Assembly: GCF_025141175.1 (NCBI RefSeq)
Contig: NZ_CP081155.1
Location: 282,001-346,000, forward strand
Source: Jannaschia sp. M317
GTDB lineage: Bacteria; Pseudomonadota; Alphaproteobacteria; Rhodobacterales; Rhodobacteraceae
Direction: 5' to 3'
Length of the DNA stretch: 64,000 bases
Part shown: piece after piece, positions 35,278-43,282 of the stretch
Layout of the letters: every line of letters begins with the position of its first letter
How positions within the stretch are numbered: the first letter of the stretch is position 1
Translations under genes and position numbers: made by a program
Notes under the pieces: model-generated
Seen by the model: only the letters and a program-made list of their open reading frames with translations
Database searches by the model: none
Told to the model about the DNA's origin: nothing

Positions 35278-35943
35278 ATGGCGCTTGATTTCAACCTGAT
35301 CCGCGAGACGCTGTTCACTGCAGTGATTGGCGACGTCCTCGATCAGATGGGCCACCGACATCAGTTTCTGCCCCCCGGTCTTGCCCCGCTGACGGCAGGC
35401 ACGCGGATCGTGGGACGGGCCATGCCGGTGCTGGAAACCGCCAGCACAGATGGTCCGGGTGCCGGCCCCCTGTCGGACCGGCCCTTCGGCCTGATGTTCG
35501 AAGCCCTGGACGACCTGAAACAGGACGAGATTTACATCACGACCGGAACCGCGTTGCAGTGCGCGCTCTGGGGGGGGTTGATGTCGACGCGGGCGCAGTA
35601 CCTGAAGGCTGCGGGCGCGATCCTCGACGGCTACGTGCGGGACACGTCGGACATCCGGCGGCTGGGTTTTCCCGTCTTTTCGCGCGGGGCCTATGCCCAG
35701 GATCAAGGGGTGCGAGGCAAGGTCATCGACTATCGCATGCCGTTGCAGATCGGGCAGGTCCGTATTGCCAATGGCGACCTGATCGTGGCCGACGACGAAG
35801 GCGTCCTGATCGTCCCGCACGCCATCGAATCCGAGGTCATCGCCGCGGCGCAGGAAAAGGTCGCGACCGAAAACCTGGTTGGCACCGCCATCAAGGGCGG
35901 TATGAGCACGCAGGAGGCCTTTGATACCTTCGGCGTCATGTAG
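35278..35943 (+). CDS. RraA/HMG-aldolase family protein, candidate 2-keto-3-deoxy-acid aldolase
   Basis: 221 residues. The family motif GGLMSTRAQYLKAAGAILDGYVRDTSDI contains the Arg-Asp pair that positions the metal and pyruvate in class II HMG/CHA aldolases; GNxxAD-like AGTRIVGRAMPV precedes it. RraA-like proteins also inhibit RNase E, but the position in a sugar catabolic operon and the intact catalytic residues favour aldol cleavage to pyruvate plus lactaldehyde or a similar aldehyde. No other aldolase is in the cluster. Confidence 0.8.
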   Translation: MALDFNLIRETLFTAVIGDVLDQMGHRHQFLPPGLAPLTAGTRIVGRAMPVLETASTDGPGAGPLSDRPFGLMFEALDDLKQDEIYITTGTALQCALWGGLMSTRAQYLKAAGAILDGYVRDTSDIRRLGFPVFSRGAYAQDQGVRGKVIDYRMPLQIGQVRIANGDLIVADDEGVLIVPHAIESEVIAAAQEKVATENLVGTAIKGGMSTQEAFDTFGVM

Positions 35944-35973
35944 TAGGGCAAGGCGAAATGGCAGAAGTCCCGA

Positions 35974-36870
35974 ATGTCGCGTAGCAGCAGCACCTTCAAG
36001 GAAGGCTACAACCGCGCCCTCGACATGATTGGCTCGGGCGGGGTCGACTGGGAACTGCCGACCGAAGTCGCCCTTGCCAAGAAATGGTCGGTCAGCCGAA
36101 CCACCGTTCGCAGCATTCTGCAGGGGTTGCAGGACGTCGGGATCATCACCTGGTCCGGACGGTCCAAGACGGTCCTGCGCAAGCCGCGCAAGGCGGAATA
36201 CTTTCCGGCGGACGAAACGGAATCGGTCGCCGAAAAGCTGCCTTCGCTGTTCATGGAACATATCTTTGCGGGCGAATTGACGCCCGGCACGACCCTGCGC
36301 GAAACCGAACTGGCCAAGGCATTTGGCGTCAGTTCGACAGCCGTGCGCGAATTCCTGATCCGGTTTTCCCGCTTTGGCCTGATCGAGAAGAAACCCAATC
36401 GCCACTGGGTGCTGAACGGGTTCACCCGCGACTTCGCCGAGGAATTGTTTGCGGTGCGTGCGATGTTCGAACGCACTGCCTTTGCCGCGTTTCTGGCCGC
36501 AGGCAAAGACACCCACCAACGCGTCATCGACCTGCGCGAAGAACACGAAATGATCCTGGCCGATATTACCCGGAACTATGTCCTGTTTCCGCGGCTCGAC
36601 GAAAAATTCCACCGGACCTGGATCGACGCCTTCGGCAATCGGTTCGTCCGGGACTTCTTCGAGCTGATCTCGCTGGTATTTCATTATCACTATCGCTGGA
36701 ACAAACGAGACGAGCTGGAACGCAATCACCACGCGGTGATCCAGCATCTCGCCATCATCTCGGCCCTGGAAGCGGGTGACGCGGACGCGGCTGATCGGGC
36801 AATGAACCTGCACCTGACCCACGCCCGCGAAACGCTGTTGTCTTCGGCCACCTGGGATGGGTCGACATAG
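35974..36870 (+). CDS. GntR/FCD regulator with two tandem winged-helix domains
   Basis: 298 residues, about 60 more than usual. The first helix-turn-helix is LAKKWSVSRTTVRSILQGLQ (34-53) in a full wing context, the second LAKAFGVSSTAVREFLIRFS (113-132), and an FCD ligand domain follows (about 155-290) with LDEKFHRTW and LHLTHARE as likely metal/ligand residues. Normal FCD proteins have one DNA-binding domain. It probably controls the divergent sugar operons; the ligand would be a pathway intermediate. The start at 35974 begins the first domain. Confidence 0.85.
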   Translation: MSRSSSTFKEGYNRALDMIGSGGVDWELPTEVALAKKWSVSRTTVRSILQGLQDVGIITWSGRSKTVLRKPRKAEYFPADETESVAEKLPSLFMEHIFAGELTPGTTLRETELAKAFGVSSTAVREFLIRFSRFGLIEKKPNRHWVLNGFTRDFAEELFAVRAMFERTAFAAFLAAGKDTHQRVIDLREEHEMILADITRNYVLFPRLDEKFHRTWIDAFGNRFVRDFFELISLVFHYHYRWNKRDELERNHHAVIQHLAIISALEAGDADAADRAMNLHLTHARETLLSSATWDGST

Positions 36871-37335
36871 CGCTGCCTGAATCCGGTCGCCGGCCCACGG
36901 CCCGTGCGGGCCGTGTCTTCGGGGGCGGATGGGCATACTGCCAGTCTCGAAACTTGCGGTCGCGTGTCTCGAACGCAGGTCCCGCGCACCCTCCGCGTCG
37001 ATGACCTTATCTGTGAGGCTAGGGCCGAGGGCTGGTGATCCGATGCACCAGTGAGAGAACGGCACGCGTTCTCTGCTGGGACTCTGATATCTTGTCAGAT
37101 GCGGCGAGCGACATCCGTGCGAAATCGGTTGGGCCGGACGGTCGCACCGGGATTGATCTTGGTTAGCCTGCCTTGGTCATATCCAGAATAATCATTTAAT
37201 GACCGAACCTTAGAGAGGATCGATAGTTTCAGCGTGAAAGATGCGTGGGAACCCGATGCCCCGGATCGGTGTTCTTGTTTCGATATAGCCGCGTGATCCG
37301 ACATCGACACGCGACCCGACGCAATGGAGACACCG
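36871..37335. other. 465-base gap between sugar island and stress region
   Basis: No gene supported. Near the left end CACGGCCCG (36896-36904) and CGGGCCGTG (36907-36915) form a 9-base stem without a T-run, a weak terminator candidate for the GntR gene. The right third carries the GGAAC-N17-TGTT promoter candidate at 37248. In between I see no structure. Confidence 0.5.
37248..37273 (+). promoter_or_regulatory. Candidate EcfG-type promoter of the YqjD/holin-like operon
   Basis: GGAAC at 37248-37252, 17 bases, TGTT at 37270-37273, one mismatch to the CGTT -10. It lies 62 bases before the start of the first gene, longer than the 28-38 bases seen for most other candidates in this window, so it is the weakest of the set. 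Confidence 0.35.
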
Positions 37336-37977
37336 ATGACACGCCAGAAAACGACGGGGGCCGATCCAAGCTCCAATACGCCAGACATTGATCTCGACCG
37401 TGCCAAGGAGCCGCTGGAAACCGGCAAGGCCAAGGCCGAAGCCACCGGTGAGGCCGTGAAGCGCCGCGCCGAGACGTTGAAGGATCGCGCCGGAGAGAAA
37501 CTGCGCGAGACCGCCGAAGCCGCCACCGACAGCGCCAGGGAGAAGGTCGACGCCAAGACGGCCGAGGTTCGCAATTCCATGGCGGACACCGTCGATGGCG
37601 CGGCCAGCACGCTTTATGAGGCCGCCGAACGGATGACCGACGGCTCGCCCCAGGCCGAAGCCGTGGACCGTGCCGCAGACTACGTGGCCGGGGCCGCCGC
37701 CGAGATCCGCAACAAGGATATCGCCAGCCTGGGAGAGGACGTCGCAGGCTTTGCGCGCCGTCACCCGGGCGCATTCGTGGCCGCGGCCGCCCTGGCGGGT
37801 TTCGCCGCGGGCCGTTTTCTCAAGGCAAGTGCCCGCGAAGTGCCACCGGCCTATCCATCCACCGGCTACCATCCACCTGCGCCCCGTCCGACGACGATGC
37901 CGACTGCGGCGTCGACATCTGATGTGACACCGCATCACGTCCCCCCCGCCGCCCCGGCACCGACCGGAGGGGCCTGA
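37336..37977 (+). CDS. YqjD/DUF883-like membrane-anchored helical protein
   Basis: 213 residues: a long Ala/Lys/Glu-rich amphipathic helix (DRAKEPLETGKAKAEATGEA through about residue 120), one C-terminal membrane helix (AFVAAAALAGFAAGRFL), and a Pro-rich tail. Comparable to inner-membrane YqjD/ElaB proteins that tether ribosomes or shape envelopes under stress; function here unknown. The start at 37336 follows GGAGACACCG. First of three co-directional genes; a stress promoter candidate lies upstream. Confidence 0.7.
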   Translation: MTRQKTTGADPSSNTPDIDLDRAKEPLETGKAKAEATGEAVKRRAETLKDRAGEKLRETAEAATDSAREKVDAKTAEVRNSMADTVDGAASTLYEAAERMTDGSPQAEAVDRAADYVAGAAAEIRNKDIASLGEDVAGFARRHPGAFVAAAALAGFAAGRFLKASAREVPPAYPSTGYHPPAPRPTTMPTAASTSDVTPHHVPPAAPAPTGGA

Positions 37978-37979
37978 TC

Positions 37980-38384
37980 ATGGCTGTTACCAGCGAACGA
38001 CCGCCGCAGGACAACTCGGCGATCCAGAACGCGCTGCTGCATTTGCACCGCCTGTTCCGCAAGGAAATGGAGCTGATGAAGGCCGAGGTCTCTGACCGGA
38101 TCAGCCGCGCCGCCATCGGCGTCGCCATGATCGCCGTCGCAGGCATCCTGGCGCTGATCGGGCTGAACGTTCTGGCCGGGGCCGTTGTCGCGCTGCTGGT
38201 CGAATTGGGCATGACCGCCGGCTGGGCCTCTTTGACGGTGGCCGCCGTGACCCTTTTGATTGCCGTGGGGCTCGTGCTTCGTGGCCTGAATATCCTGAAA
38301 ACCACCAGCCTCGCGCCGCGCAACACCCTCAATGCGCTGGAACGCGACGCCGAAATCCTGAAGGAGACGATCCGTGACGCATGA
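37980..38384 (+). CDS. Phage holin/YqjE-like membrane protein
   Basis: 134 residues. A soluble N-terminal helix (LLHLHRLFRKEMELMKAEVS) and two membrane helices (AAIGVAMIAVAGILALIGL and ASLTVAAVTLLIAVGLVL), the layout of Pfam PF07332 (Actinobacterial holin-X/YqjE). It pairs with the YqjD-like gene 2 bases upstream, as yqjD-yqjE do in enterobacteria. Probable inner-membrane envelope protein of the stress regulon. Confidence 0.8.
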   Translation: MAVTSERPPQDNSAIQNALLHLHRLFRKEMELMKAEVSDRISRAAIGVAMIAVAGILALIGLNVLAGAVVALLVELGMTAGWASLTVAAVTLLIAVGLVLRGLNILKTTSLAPRNTLNALERDAEILKETIRDA

Positions 38385-39285
38385 TAGCCGCACAGACCTC
38401 GAAGCCGATATCGCCAAGGAACGTAACGCCCTCGCCGACAGCCTGTCGGAGCTGACCTCCGCCTTTTCGCCGGAGCGTCTCGTGTCCTCCGTGGGTGACA
38501 CGCTGAAGAACCAGAGCGACCATCTGGCGGAAACTGTCGTGACAGGTGCCAGGGAAAACCCGGCCGCCGTTGCGCTGGTCGGGGCCGGGCTGGCCTGGCT
38601 GCTGCTGGGCAAGAAGGACGAAAAGACACCTGCGCAGGCCGCCTATGATCCAACGGGTCGCCCGACCGTCGGCGGGTTCAATCCCGATGCCGACACGTCG
38701 GATTTCAAAGCGCGCGTTGCTGCCGCAGAGGCCGCGATGCACGGGCACACCGCCCGGACCCAATCGGGCATCGAACAGGCGAAATCCTACGTCCAGAGCA
38801 GCGCGGCCCAGATGCGCGCAACACTGTACGACGGGACGTCGCAACTGAGCGATGCGGCCCGTGCACGTGTTGTTCAGGCCCGCGAGAAGGCCATGCTTCT
38901 TCAGGAAGAGGCCGAACGCCGCGTGGCGCAAGGGGCACAATCCGGCAGATCGTTCTATGACAAGAACCCGCTGCTGGTCGGGGCTGGCATCGCCGCTGTC
39001 GGCGCGCTGGTCGCAGCCAGCCTGCCGCGCACGCGGACCGAAGACGCGGCCTTTGGCGCGCAACGCGATGCCCTGATGGCAGAAGCCGACCGCGCCCTGC
39101 AAGAAGAACTGTCGCGTGCCAAGCTGATGGCCGAAGGGGCGTTCGAGGAAGCGACGCGCATAGCCCGGGACGCCGTTGCCGACATTCCCGCGGGCGAAGA
39201 GGCCGTGGACATGGCTGAAGCCAAGGTCCGCGCAATGGGCGAACGGGTTGCCGACGGCGCGCACCGCGCGGCCAAGACCCACTGA
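38374..39285 (+). CDS. DUF3618-type membrane protein
   Basis: 303 residues. N-terminal DUF3618-like segment (DLEADIAKERNALADSLSELTSAFSPERL), one membrane helix near residue 63-80 (AVALVGAGLAWLLLG), a long helical region and a second hydrophobic segment (PLLVGAGIAAVGALVAASL). GTG start at 38374, supported by AAGGAG 12 bases before and by the 11-base overlap with the upstream gene. Third gene of the YqjDE-like operon; ends at a strong terminator. Confidence 0.8.
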   Translation: MTHDSRTDLEADIAKERNALADSLSELTSAFSPERLVSSVGDTLKNQSDHLAETVVTGARENPAAVALVGAGLAWLLLGKKDEKTPAQAAYDPTGRPTVGGFNPDADTSDFKARVAAAEAAMHGHTARTQSGIEQAKSYVQSSAAQMRATLYDGTSQLSDAARARVVQAREKAMLLQEEAERRVAQGAQSGRSFYDKNPLLVGAGIAAVGALVAASLPRTRTEDAAFGAQRDALMAEADRALQEELSRAKLMAEGAFEEATRIARDAVADIPAGEEAVDMAEAKVRAMGERVADGAHRAAKTH

Positions 39286-39304
39286 CCGGAACCGCCACAC
39301 GGCG

Positions 39305-39340
39305 AAAGGGGCGATGCCATTCTGGCGTCGCCCCTTTTTT
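39305..39340 (+). terminator. Intrinsic terminator of the YqjDE/DUF3618 operon
   Basis: GGGGCGATGCCA (39308-39319) pairs with TGGCGTCGCCCC (39323-39334), with one G-U pair, loop of three, followed by TTTTTT. Flanking AAA (39305-39307) pairs with the first T's, so it can also work for the gene on the other strand at 39377. Confidence 0.9.
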
Positions 39341-39376
39341 CGTGTCGTCCGGTCGTTCTGTCTGGTCTACATTTCT

Positions 39377-39541
39377 TCAGTCGGCCCGATCGTGCGGGTC
39401 GCCATCCTTGGCCAGGCTCGATTTGGGCGCCTTTGGATCGGCTTTGCGATCCCGGGTCGCCCGACGGCTGGTCAGGGCAAAAATGATAGCAGCCGCGAAA
39501 GACAGGGCGACAAGACCAATGAGCAGGATCTCGATGGACAT
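39377..39541 (-). CDS. 54-residue single-helix membrane protein, stress-regulated candidate
   Basis: Encodes MSIEILLIGLVALSFAAAII..., one membrane helix (about 3-24) and a basic, hydrophilic tail (SRRATRDRKADPKAPKSS). The ribosome site AAAGGAG lies 5 bases before the ATG at 39541, and GGAAC-N16-GGTT ends 33 bases before it. Both signals and the compact gap make it a real gene despite its length. Function unknown. It is divergent from the AI-2E family permease. Confidence 0.7.
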   Translation of the reverse strand: MSIEILLIGLVALSFAAAIIFALTSRRATRDRKADPKAPKSSLAKDGDPHDRAD

Positions 39542-39574
39542 AGCGTCTCCTTTCGTGTTGCGAGTCAGGGACAC

Positions 39575-39599
39575 AACCCGTCCGGGGCCTGCGGGTTCC
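39575..39599 (-). promoter_or_regulatory. Candidate EcfG-type promoter of the 54-residue protein
   Basis: On the reverse strand GGAAC (39599-39595), 16 bases, GGTT (39578-39575). The first base of the -10 differs from CGTT, as in the elements upstream of 5380 and 47133. The 33-base distance to the start codon agrees with the other sites. Confidence 0.5.
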
Positions 39600-39662
39600 T
39601 GACTTGGGCCCGACGCTTTGTCGCAGGCAGTCACGAAGGACTCGCCCCTGCGGAGGACACCG

Positions 39663-40691
39663 ATGACAGTCGACCGACAGACCCGAATTGCCGTCACGTT
39701 GCTGGCAGTCATCGCCACGCTGGCCGTGCTGCGCGAGGCCTCGGCCCTGTTCGCGCCCGTGGTTCTGGCCCTGGTGATCGGTGTCGTCCTGTCGCCGCTG
39801 GCCCGGCGGATCGACCGGTTGGGTGCCCCCGCCGCCCTGAGTGCATTTCTGACATTGGCGATCATGTTGGGCATGTTGGCGGGGCTCGCCGTTCTGATCG
39901 AACCGGTCATCAGCAGTCTGGTGCGACGGGCCCCCGTCATCTGGCTGGAGATCCGGGAAACCATCGCTGACCTGCGCGGCGCGATCACGGGTCTGGACCG
40001 CGTCAGCGAAAGCGTGTCGGAGGCTCTGGCCGTTCCGGGCACAGCGCGCGCCACAGACGACGGGGTGGAAATCCCGTCGCTGCGCGATGCCTTGCTGCTG
40101 GCCCCGAACCTGGCGGCCTGGCTTCTGCTCCTGATCGGAACGCTCTATTTCTTCCTGCTGTCCCGCCGCGACGTCTATGCTTGGGTCACGACGACCGACC
40201 TGGCGATCACCATTGGCGACATGCTGGAGGCAGAGCGCGAAGTCTCCCGCTATTTTCTGACGATCACCTGTATCAATGCCGTGTTCGGAATTGTCGTGAC
40301 ACTGGCGCTTTGGCTGATCGGCATGCCGTTTGCCGCGCTCTGGGGGTTCATCGCGTTTCTGGCGAATTTCATCCTGTACCTCGGCCCTGCGATCTTTGCC
40401 GTTTCCTTGCTGGTCGGCGGTGTCGTGGCCTTTGATGGCCTCGTCAGCTTTCTGCCCGCCGCGGTTTTCGTGGGACTGAACCTGACCGAAGGTCAGTTCG
40501 TCACACCGGGGCTGGTCGGCCGGCAGATGTCGGTGAACCCGTTGCTGGTGTTTCTGTCGCTGGTGTTCTGGTTGTGGCTTTGGGGTCCGATCGGCGGCAT
40601 CATTGCGATCCCGTTGCTGGTCTGGATCCTGGTCATCCAGGGCCGCCACAAGAAGGCGCTGGCCAGCGCCCCCTCGGCACCGGATCAGTAA
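39663..40691 (+). CDS. AI-2E family transporter (PerM-like permease)
   Basis: 342 residues with about eight membrane helices, including two N-terminal ones (VTLLAVIATLAVLREASALF and VVLALVIGVVLSPLARRI) and the C-terminal GGIIAIPLLVWILVIQ. The mid region contains FWLWLWGPIGGII and LVGRQMSVNPLLVFLSL, typical of this family. Substrate not known; some members export signalling molecules, others transport ions. Start at 39663 after GCGGAGG. The last bases overlap the convergent histidine kinase stop by 7 bases. Confidence 0.88.
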   Translation: MTVDRQTRIAVTLLAVIATLAVLREASALFAPVVLALVIGVVLSPLARRIDRLGAPAALSAFLTLAIMLGMLAGLAVLIEPVISSLVRRAPVIWLEIRETIADLRGAITGLDRVSESVSEALAVPGTARATDDGVEIPSLRDALLLAPNLAAWLLLLIGTLYFFLLSRRDVYAWVTTTDLAITIGDMLEAEREVSRYFLTITCINAVFGIVVTLALWLIGMPFAALWGFIAFLANFILYLGPAIFAVSLLVGGVVAFDGLVSFLPAAVFVGLNLTEGQFVTPGLVGRQMSVNPLLVFLSLVFWLWLWGPIGGIIAIPLLVWILVIQGRHKKALASAPSAPDQ

Positions 40692-42439
40692 TCCTCGGGT
40701 TCCTGCGAAAACTCGTCCACGCGGAAAACCACCTCGGTCCGGTGATGCGTCTCGGAGGTATCGATTTCCATCTGGCTGCCCAACTGCGCGGCAAAGGCCC
40801 GGATCAGTTGAGATCCTAGACCCGTGCGTGTGGTTTCATCGGCTGCCGGTGCCTGCGGATTGACGGAATTCTCGCAGACGAAACGCGCGACGCCCGGCTC
40901 TTCCATCCGGAAGGACGCGTGGATGTAGGGCGTCTCTCCCTGAGGTGCACCCACATTCTTCAGGGCGTTCGTCCCCAACTCCGACGCCAGAAGCGACAGC
41001 GGGACGGCCTGATCGGGAAACAGGATCACCTCATCAAAGTCAGAGGTGAACGTCACCTCCTGCCCGCCATCCCGTCCGGTCTTGATCAACTGGTGAAACA
41101 GCTCGGACAAAAGCCGACCGGCGTTCGAGCGGCTGAGGTTTTCCGCCTGGTAGAGGTTGCGGTGGACAGTGGCGAGGCCCAGCACACGGTCCTGAAGGCG
41201 GCGCAGCACGCTGACCGTTTCCGGCTGTTCCGCCGCGCGGATCTGCATGTTCATGATCGACGAAATCAGCTGCAGGTTGTTCTTTACCCTGTGGTGGATT
41301 TCCTTGAGCAGGACGTTCTTCTCGCGCAGCGCATCCTCCATCCGTGCCTCGTCATTGCTGAGGTCCAGCGCCATGTCCGAAAAGCTCTGTTCCAGCTCCA
41401 GCAGTTCGGAGGACAGCGCCCCCCGCCGGGACGGTTGCGGCAGGAATCTGCGGCTTGCGAAATTTCGCATCTTGTGGCGCAGGTCGGACACATGCCGAAC
41501 GACCAGCCGGTCTACGGCGAAATACGCGACGCCGATGCTGGCCAGAAACATCAGCAGCGGCGGCAGCAGCGGCGGGATCAGAACCCCCGCAAGCGAACCA
41601 CCGCGCAGCCGCTCGGGCCAGGCAGCGATGGCATAGACCACTTCGGGGATGATCGGAACGACGGCAAAGGTTTGCATCTCGCCGAACTGATCCTCGGCGT
41701 TGAAGGTGCGTTCCCGATCGTCGGCCAGATTGATCAAGGCGCGGTTGTCGGGCCACAACGGCTCGTCCGCGTTAAGCAGATTTTCCTGCAACAGCACGTC
41801 GCCCTCTTCGTTGAAGATAATCAGGCTTGACGGGCCATCTTCTCCTTCGGCGACGGGAACACTGGATTGCTGAGCCTGCGCCAGGGAGATCGAGAGCACG
41901 ACATACCCCTGCATCACCTCTGCCTCGTCAAAGGTCGGAAGGGTGACGACGATCACCGGCTCCCGGCTGACGCGGGGGGTTTGCAGGACGTCCACGCCCA
42001 GACGCGGATCGGCTATCCGCTCGAGCGTGCTCGGGTCTTCGGAAAAGTCGACGGTCTCTCCCGCGGAGGAGCATTCCATCACGCCGTCTACAGGCAGGAA
42101 TCCCACAAAGGTAACATGCTCTGCCGTCTCAAGGTATTCCTCGAGGTAGGCGCGGCATTCGTCCGAATCCTTGCGCAACAGGTGAAGCACACCGGAAAGC
42201 GCATCAGCCGCGCCAAGCGACCGTTCCAGGACCTGCCGCTTTCCAAAGGCCGCGGTCTTGGTCTGGTTGAGCAAGGTCAGCGACGTACGGTTGGACACCT
42301 CTTCGGCCAGCTCACCGGTCTGGAACATCGTGACCAGTCCAATAGGCAAGAGTGACAGCGCCAGAAGCGCTGCCACCCGAAAGCGGAGCCCGCGAAAAAA
42401 CGACCTTCCGCCTTGTGCGTCGTCAGACGCAGTTGTCAT
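40685..42439 (-). CDS. HWE/HisKA_2-type sensor histidine kinase of the stress locus
   Basis: 584 residues: membrane helix 1 (about 21-40), a periplasmic sensor domain (41-282), helix 2 (283-308), a linker, then the HisKA_2 phosphoacceptor LLKEIHHRVKNNLQLISSIM (phospho-His probably 382), and a C-terminal ATPase with LASELGTNALKNVGAP and GLGSQLIRAF. It should phosphorylate PhyR in response to an envelope or other signal. It starts on the last base of ecfG (TGATG), so nepR-ecfG-kinase is one operon. Confidence 0.93.
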   Translation of the reverse strand: MTTASDDAQGGRSFFRGLRFRVAALLALSLLPIGLVTMFQTGELAEEVSNRTSLTLLNQTKTAAFGKRQVLERSLGAADALSGVLHLLRKDSDECRAYLEEYLETAEHVTFVGFLPVDGVMECSSAGETVDFSEDPSTLERIADPRLGVDVLQTPRVSREPVIVVTLPTFDEAEVMQGYVVLSISLAQAQQSSVPVAEGEDGPSSLIIFNEEGDVLLQENLLNADEPLWPDNRALINLADDRERTFNAEDQFGEMQTFAVVPIIPEVVYAIAAWPERLRGGSLAGVLIPPLLPPLLMFLASIGVAYFAVDRLVVRHVSDLRHKMRNFASRRFLPQPSRRGALSSELLELEQSFSDMALDLSNDEARMEDALREKNVLLKEIHHRVKNNLQLISSIMNMQIRAAEQPETVSVLRRLQDRVLGLATVHRNLYQAENLSRSNAGRLLSELFHQLIKTGRDGGQEVTFTSDFDEVILFPDQAVPLSLLASELGTNALKNVGAPQGETPYIHASFRMEEPGVARFVCENSVNPQAPAADETTRTGLGSQLIRAFAAQLGSQMEIDTSETHHRTEVVFRVDEFSQEPEDY

Positions 42440-43017
42440 CAGAACGCACCGCTCCCATTGGCCGCGACGACCGCGATTGTGGCATTGTCGGTCATCTCGA
42501 CGGCTTCGTCTTCGTTCAGATGCATCAGTTCCGCCAGACGTTTGCGCCCCCGGTTGGCGCGGCTTTTGATGGTGCCCACGGCGACGCCACAGGTCTCGGC
42601 TGCTTCCTCGTAGGAAAAACCGGACGCGCCGACAAGGATCAGTGTTTCGCGTTGTTCGTCAGGCAGCTTTTCGAACGCCTTCCAGAAATCATCCAACTGC
42701 AGCCGCCCGTCATGGGCCGGCTTTTCCGCAAGACTGCCGGTATGGATGCCGTCCACGTCCGCGACTTCGCGCTTCACCTTGCGCCGGCTGGAATAATAGG
42801 TGTTGCGTAGAATGGTGAACAGCCAGGCACGCATGTTGGTACCGACCGTGAATTTCTCGATGTTGGTCCAGGCTTTGACCAAGGTGTCCTGCACCATGTC
42901 ATCGGCCGTGGCCCCGTTGCGCGTCAACGACAGCGCAAAGGCCCGGAGCGCCGGCAAATGATCCACGAGTTCGTCCCTGGGATCACTTGGCGGCTCAGTC
43001 GGCGCGGCCTTTTTCAT
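42439..43017 (-). CDS. ecfG: General stress ECF sigma factor
   Basis: 192 residues, ECF15/EcfG type. Region 2 (AFALSLTRNGATADDMVQDTLVKAWTNIEKFTVGTNMRAWLFTILRN) and region 4 (LPDEQRETLILVGASGFSYEEAAETCGVAVGTIKSRANRGRKRLAELM). Directs RNA polymerase to GGAAC-N16/17-CGTT promoters, several of which flank this gene. It is held inactive by NepR, whose stop overlaps its start by 4 bases. Confidence 0.95.
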   Translation of the reverse strand: MKKAAPTEPPSDPRDELVDHLPALRAFALSLTRNGATADDMVQDTLVKAWTNIEKFTVGTNMRAWLFTILRNTYYSSRRKVKREVADVDGIHTGSLAEKPAHDGRLQLDDFWKAFEKLPDEQRETLILVGASGFSYEEAAETCGVAVGTIKSRANRGRKRLAELMHLNEDEAVEMTDNATIAVVAANGSGAF

Positions 43018-43178
43018 TCGGACGCTCCCTCATCGCCAGAGCTGTCTTGCTGGCGCAATTGGTTCAGAAGGTCCGTGAACCGATCGGGGATGTCTTCGCC
43101 TTCCTTCTCACGGAAGACTCGCCGAAGGTTTTCGTCGATTTGTTGCGCCGTGCGCGCGTTGGGCGGCTTGCCGGTCAT
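43014..43178 (-). CDS. nepR: NepR-type anti-sigma factor (54 residues)
   Basis: Translation gives MTGKPPNARTAQQIDENLRR...; the core IDENLRRVFREK followed by IPDRFTDLLNQLRQQ is the two-helix NepR motif that binds EcfG. It is the first gene of the leftward operon and overlaps ecfG by 4 bases (ATGA). Transcription comes from the EcfG promoter 48 bases upstream. NepR is released from sigma when phosphorylated PhyR binds it. The position next to ecfG and phyR makes the assignment firm. Confidence 0.92.
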   Translation of the reverse strand: MTGKPPNARTAQQIDENLRRVFREKEGEDIPDRFTDLLNQLRQQDSSGDEGASE

Positions 43179-43219
43179 GTGTGCGAGAGACCTTTAAAAC
43201 ATGAATGCGTACTTTCTTG

Positions 43220-43251
43220 GGAACCCAACGCGAAGTCACACGTTGGGTTCC
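43220..43251. promoter_or_regulatory. Bidirectional palindromic EcfG promoter pair, nepR/phyR
   Basis: On the + strand GGAAC (43220-43224), 16 bases, CGTT (43241-43244), for phyR. On the - strand GGAAC (43251-43247), 16 bases, CGTT (43230-43227), for nepR-ecfG. The arms GGGAACCCAACG and CGTTGGGTTCCC are perfect complements, so each -35 element sits on the opposite strand just beyond the other's -10. Both match the published EcfG consensus exactly. This gives autoregulation of sigma, anti-sigma and anti-anti-sigma. Confidence 0.93.
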
Positions 43252-43282
43252 CGAGAAAATTGACGTTCAGGTAGAAAAATAA

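Noticed and set aside
37324..37335. ATG at 37324 as the start of the YqjD-like gene
   Set aside because: The GGAGA ribosome site lies between it and the ATG at 37336, which it fits better.
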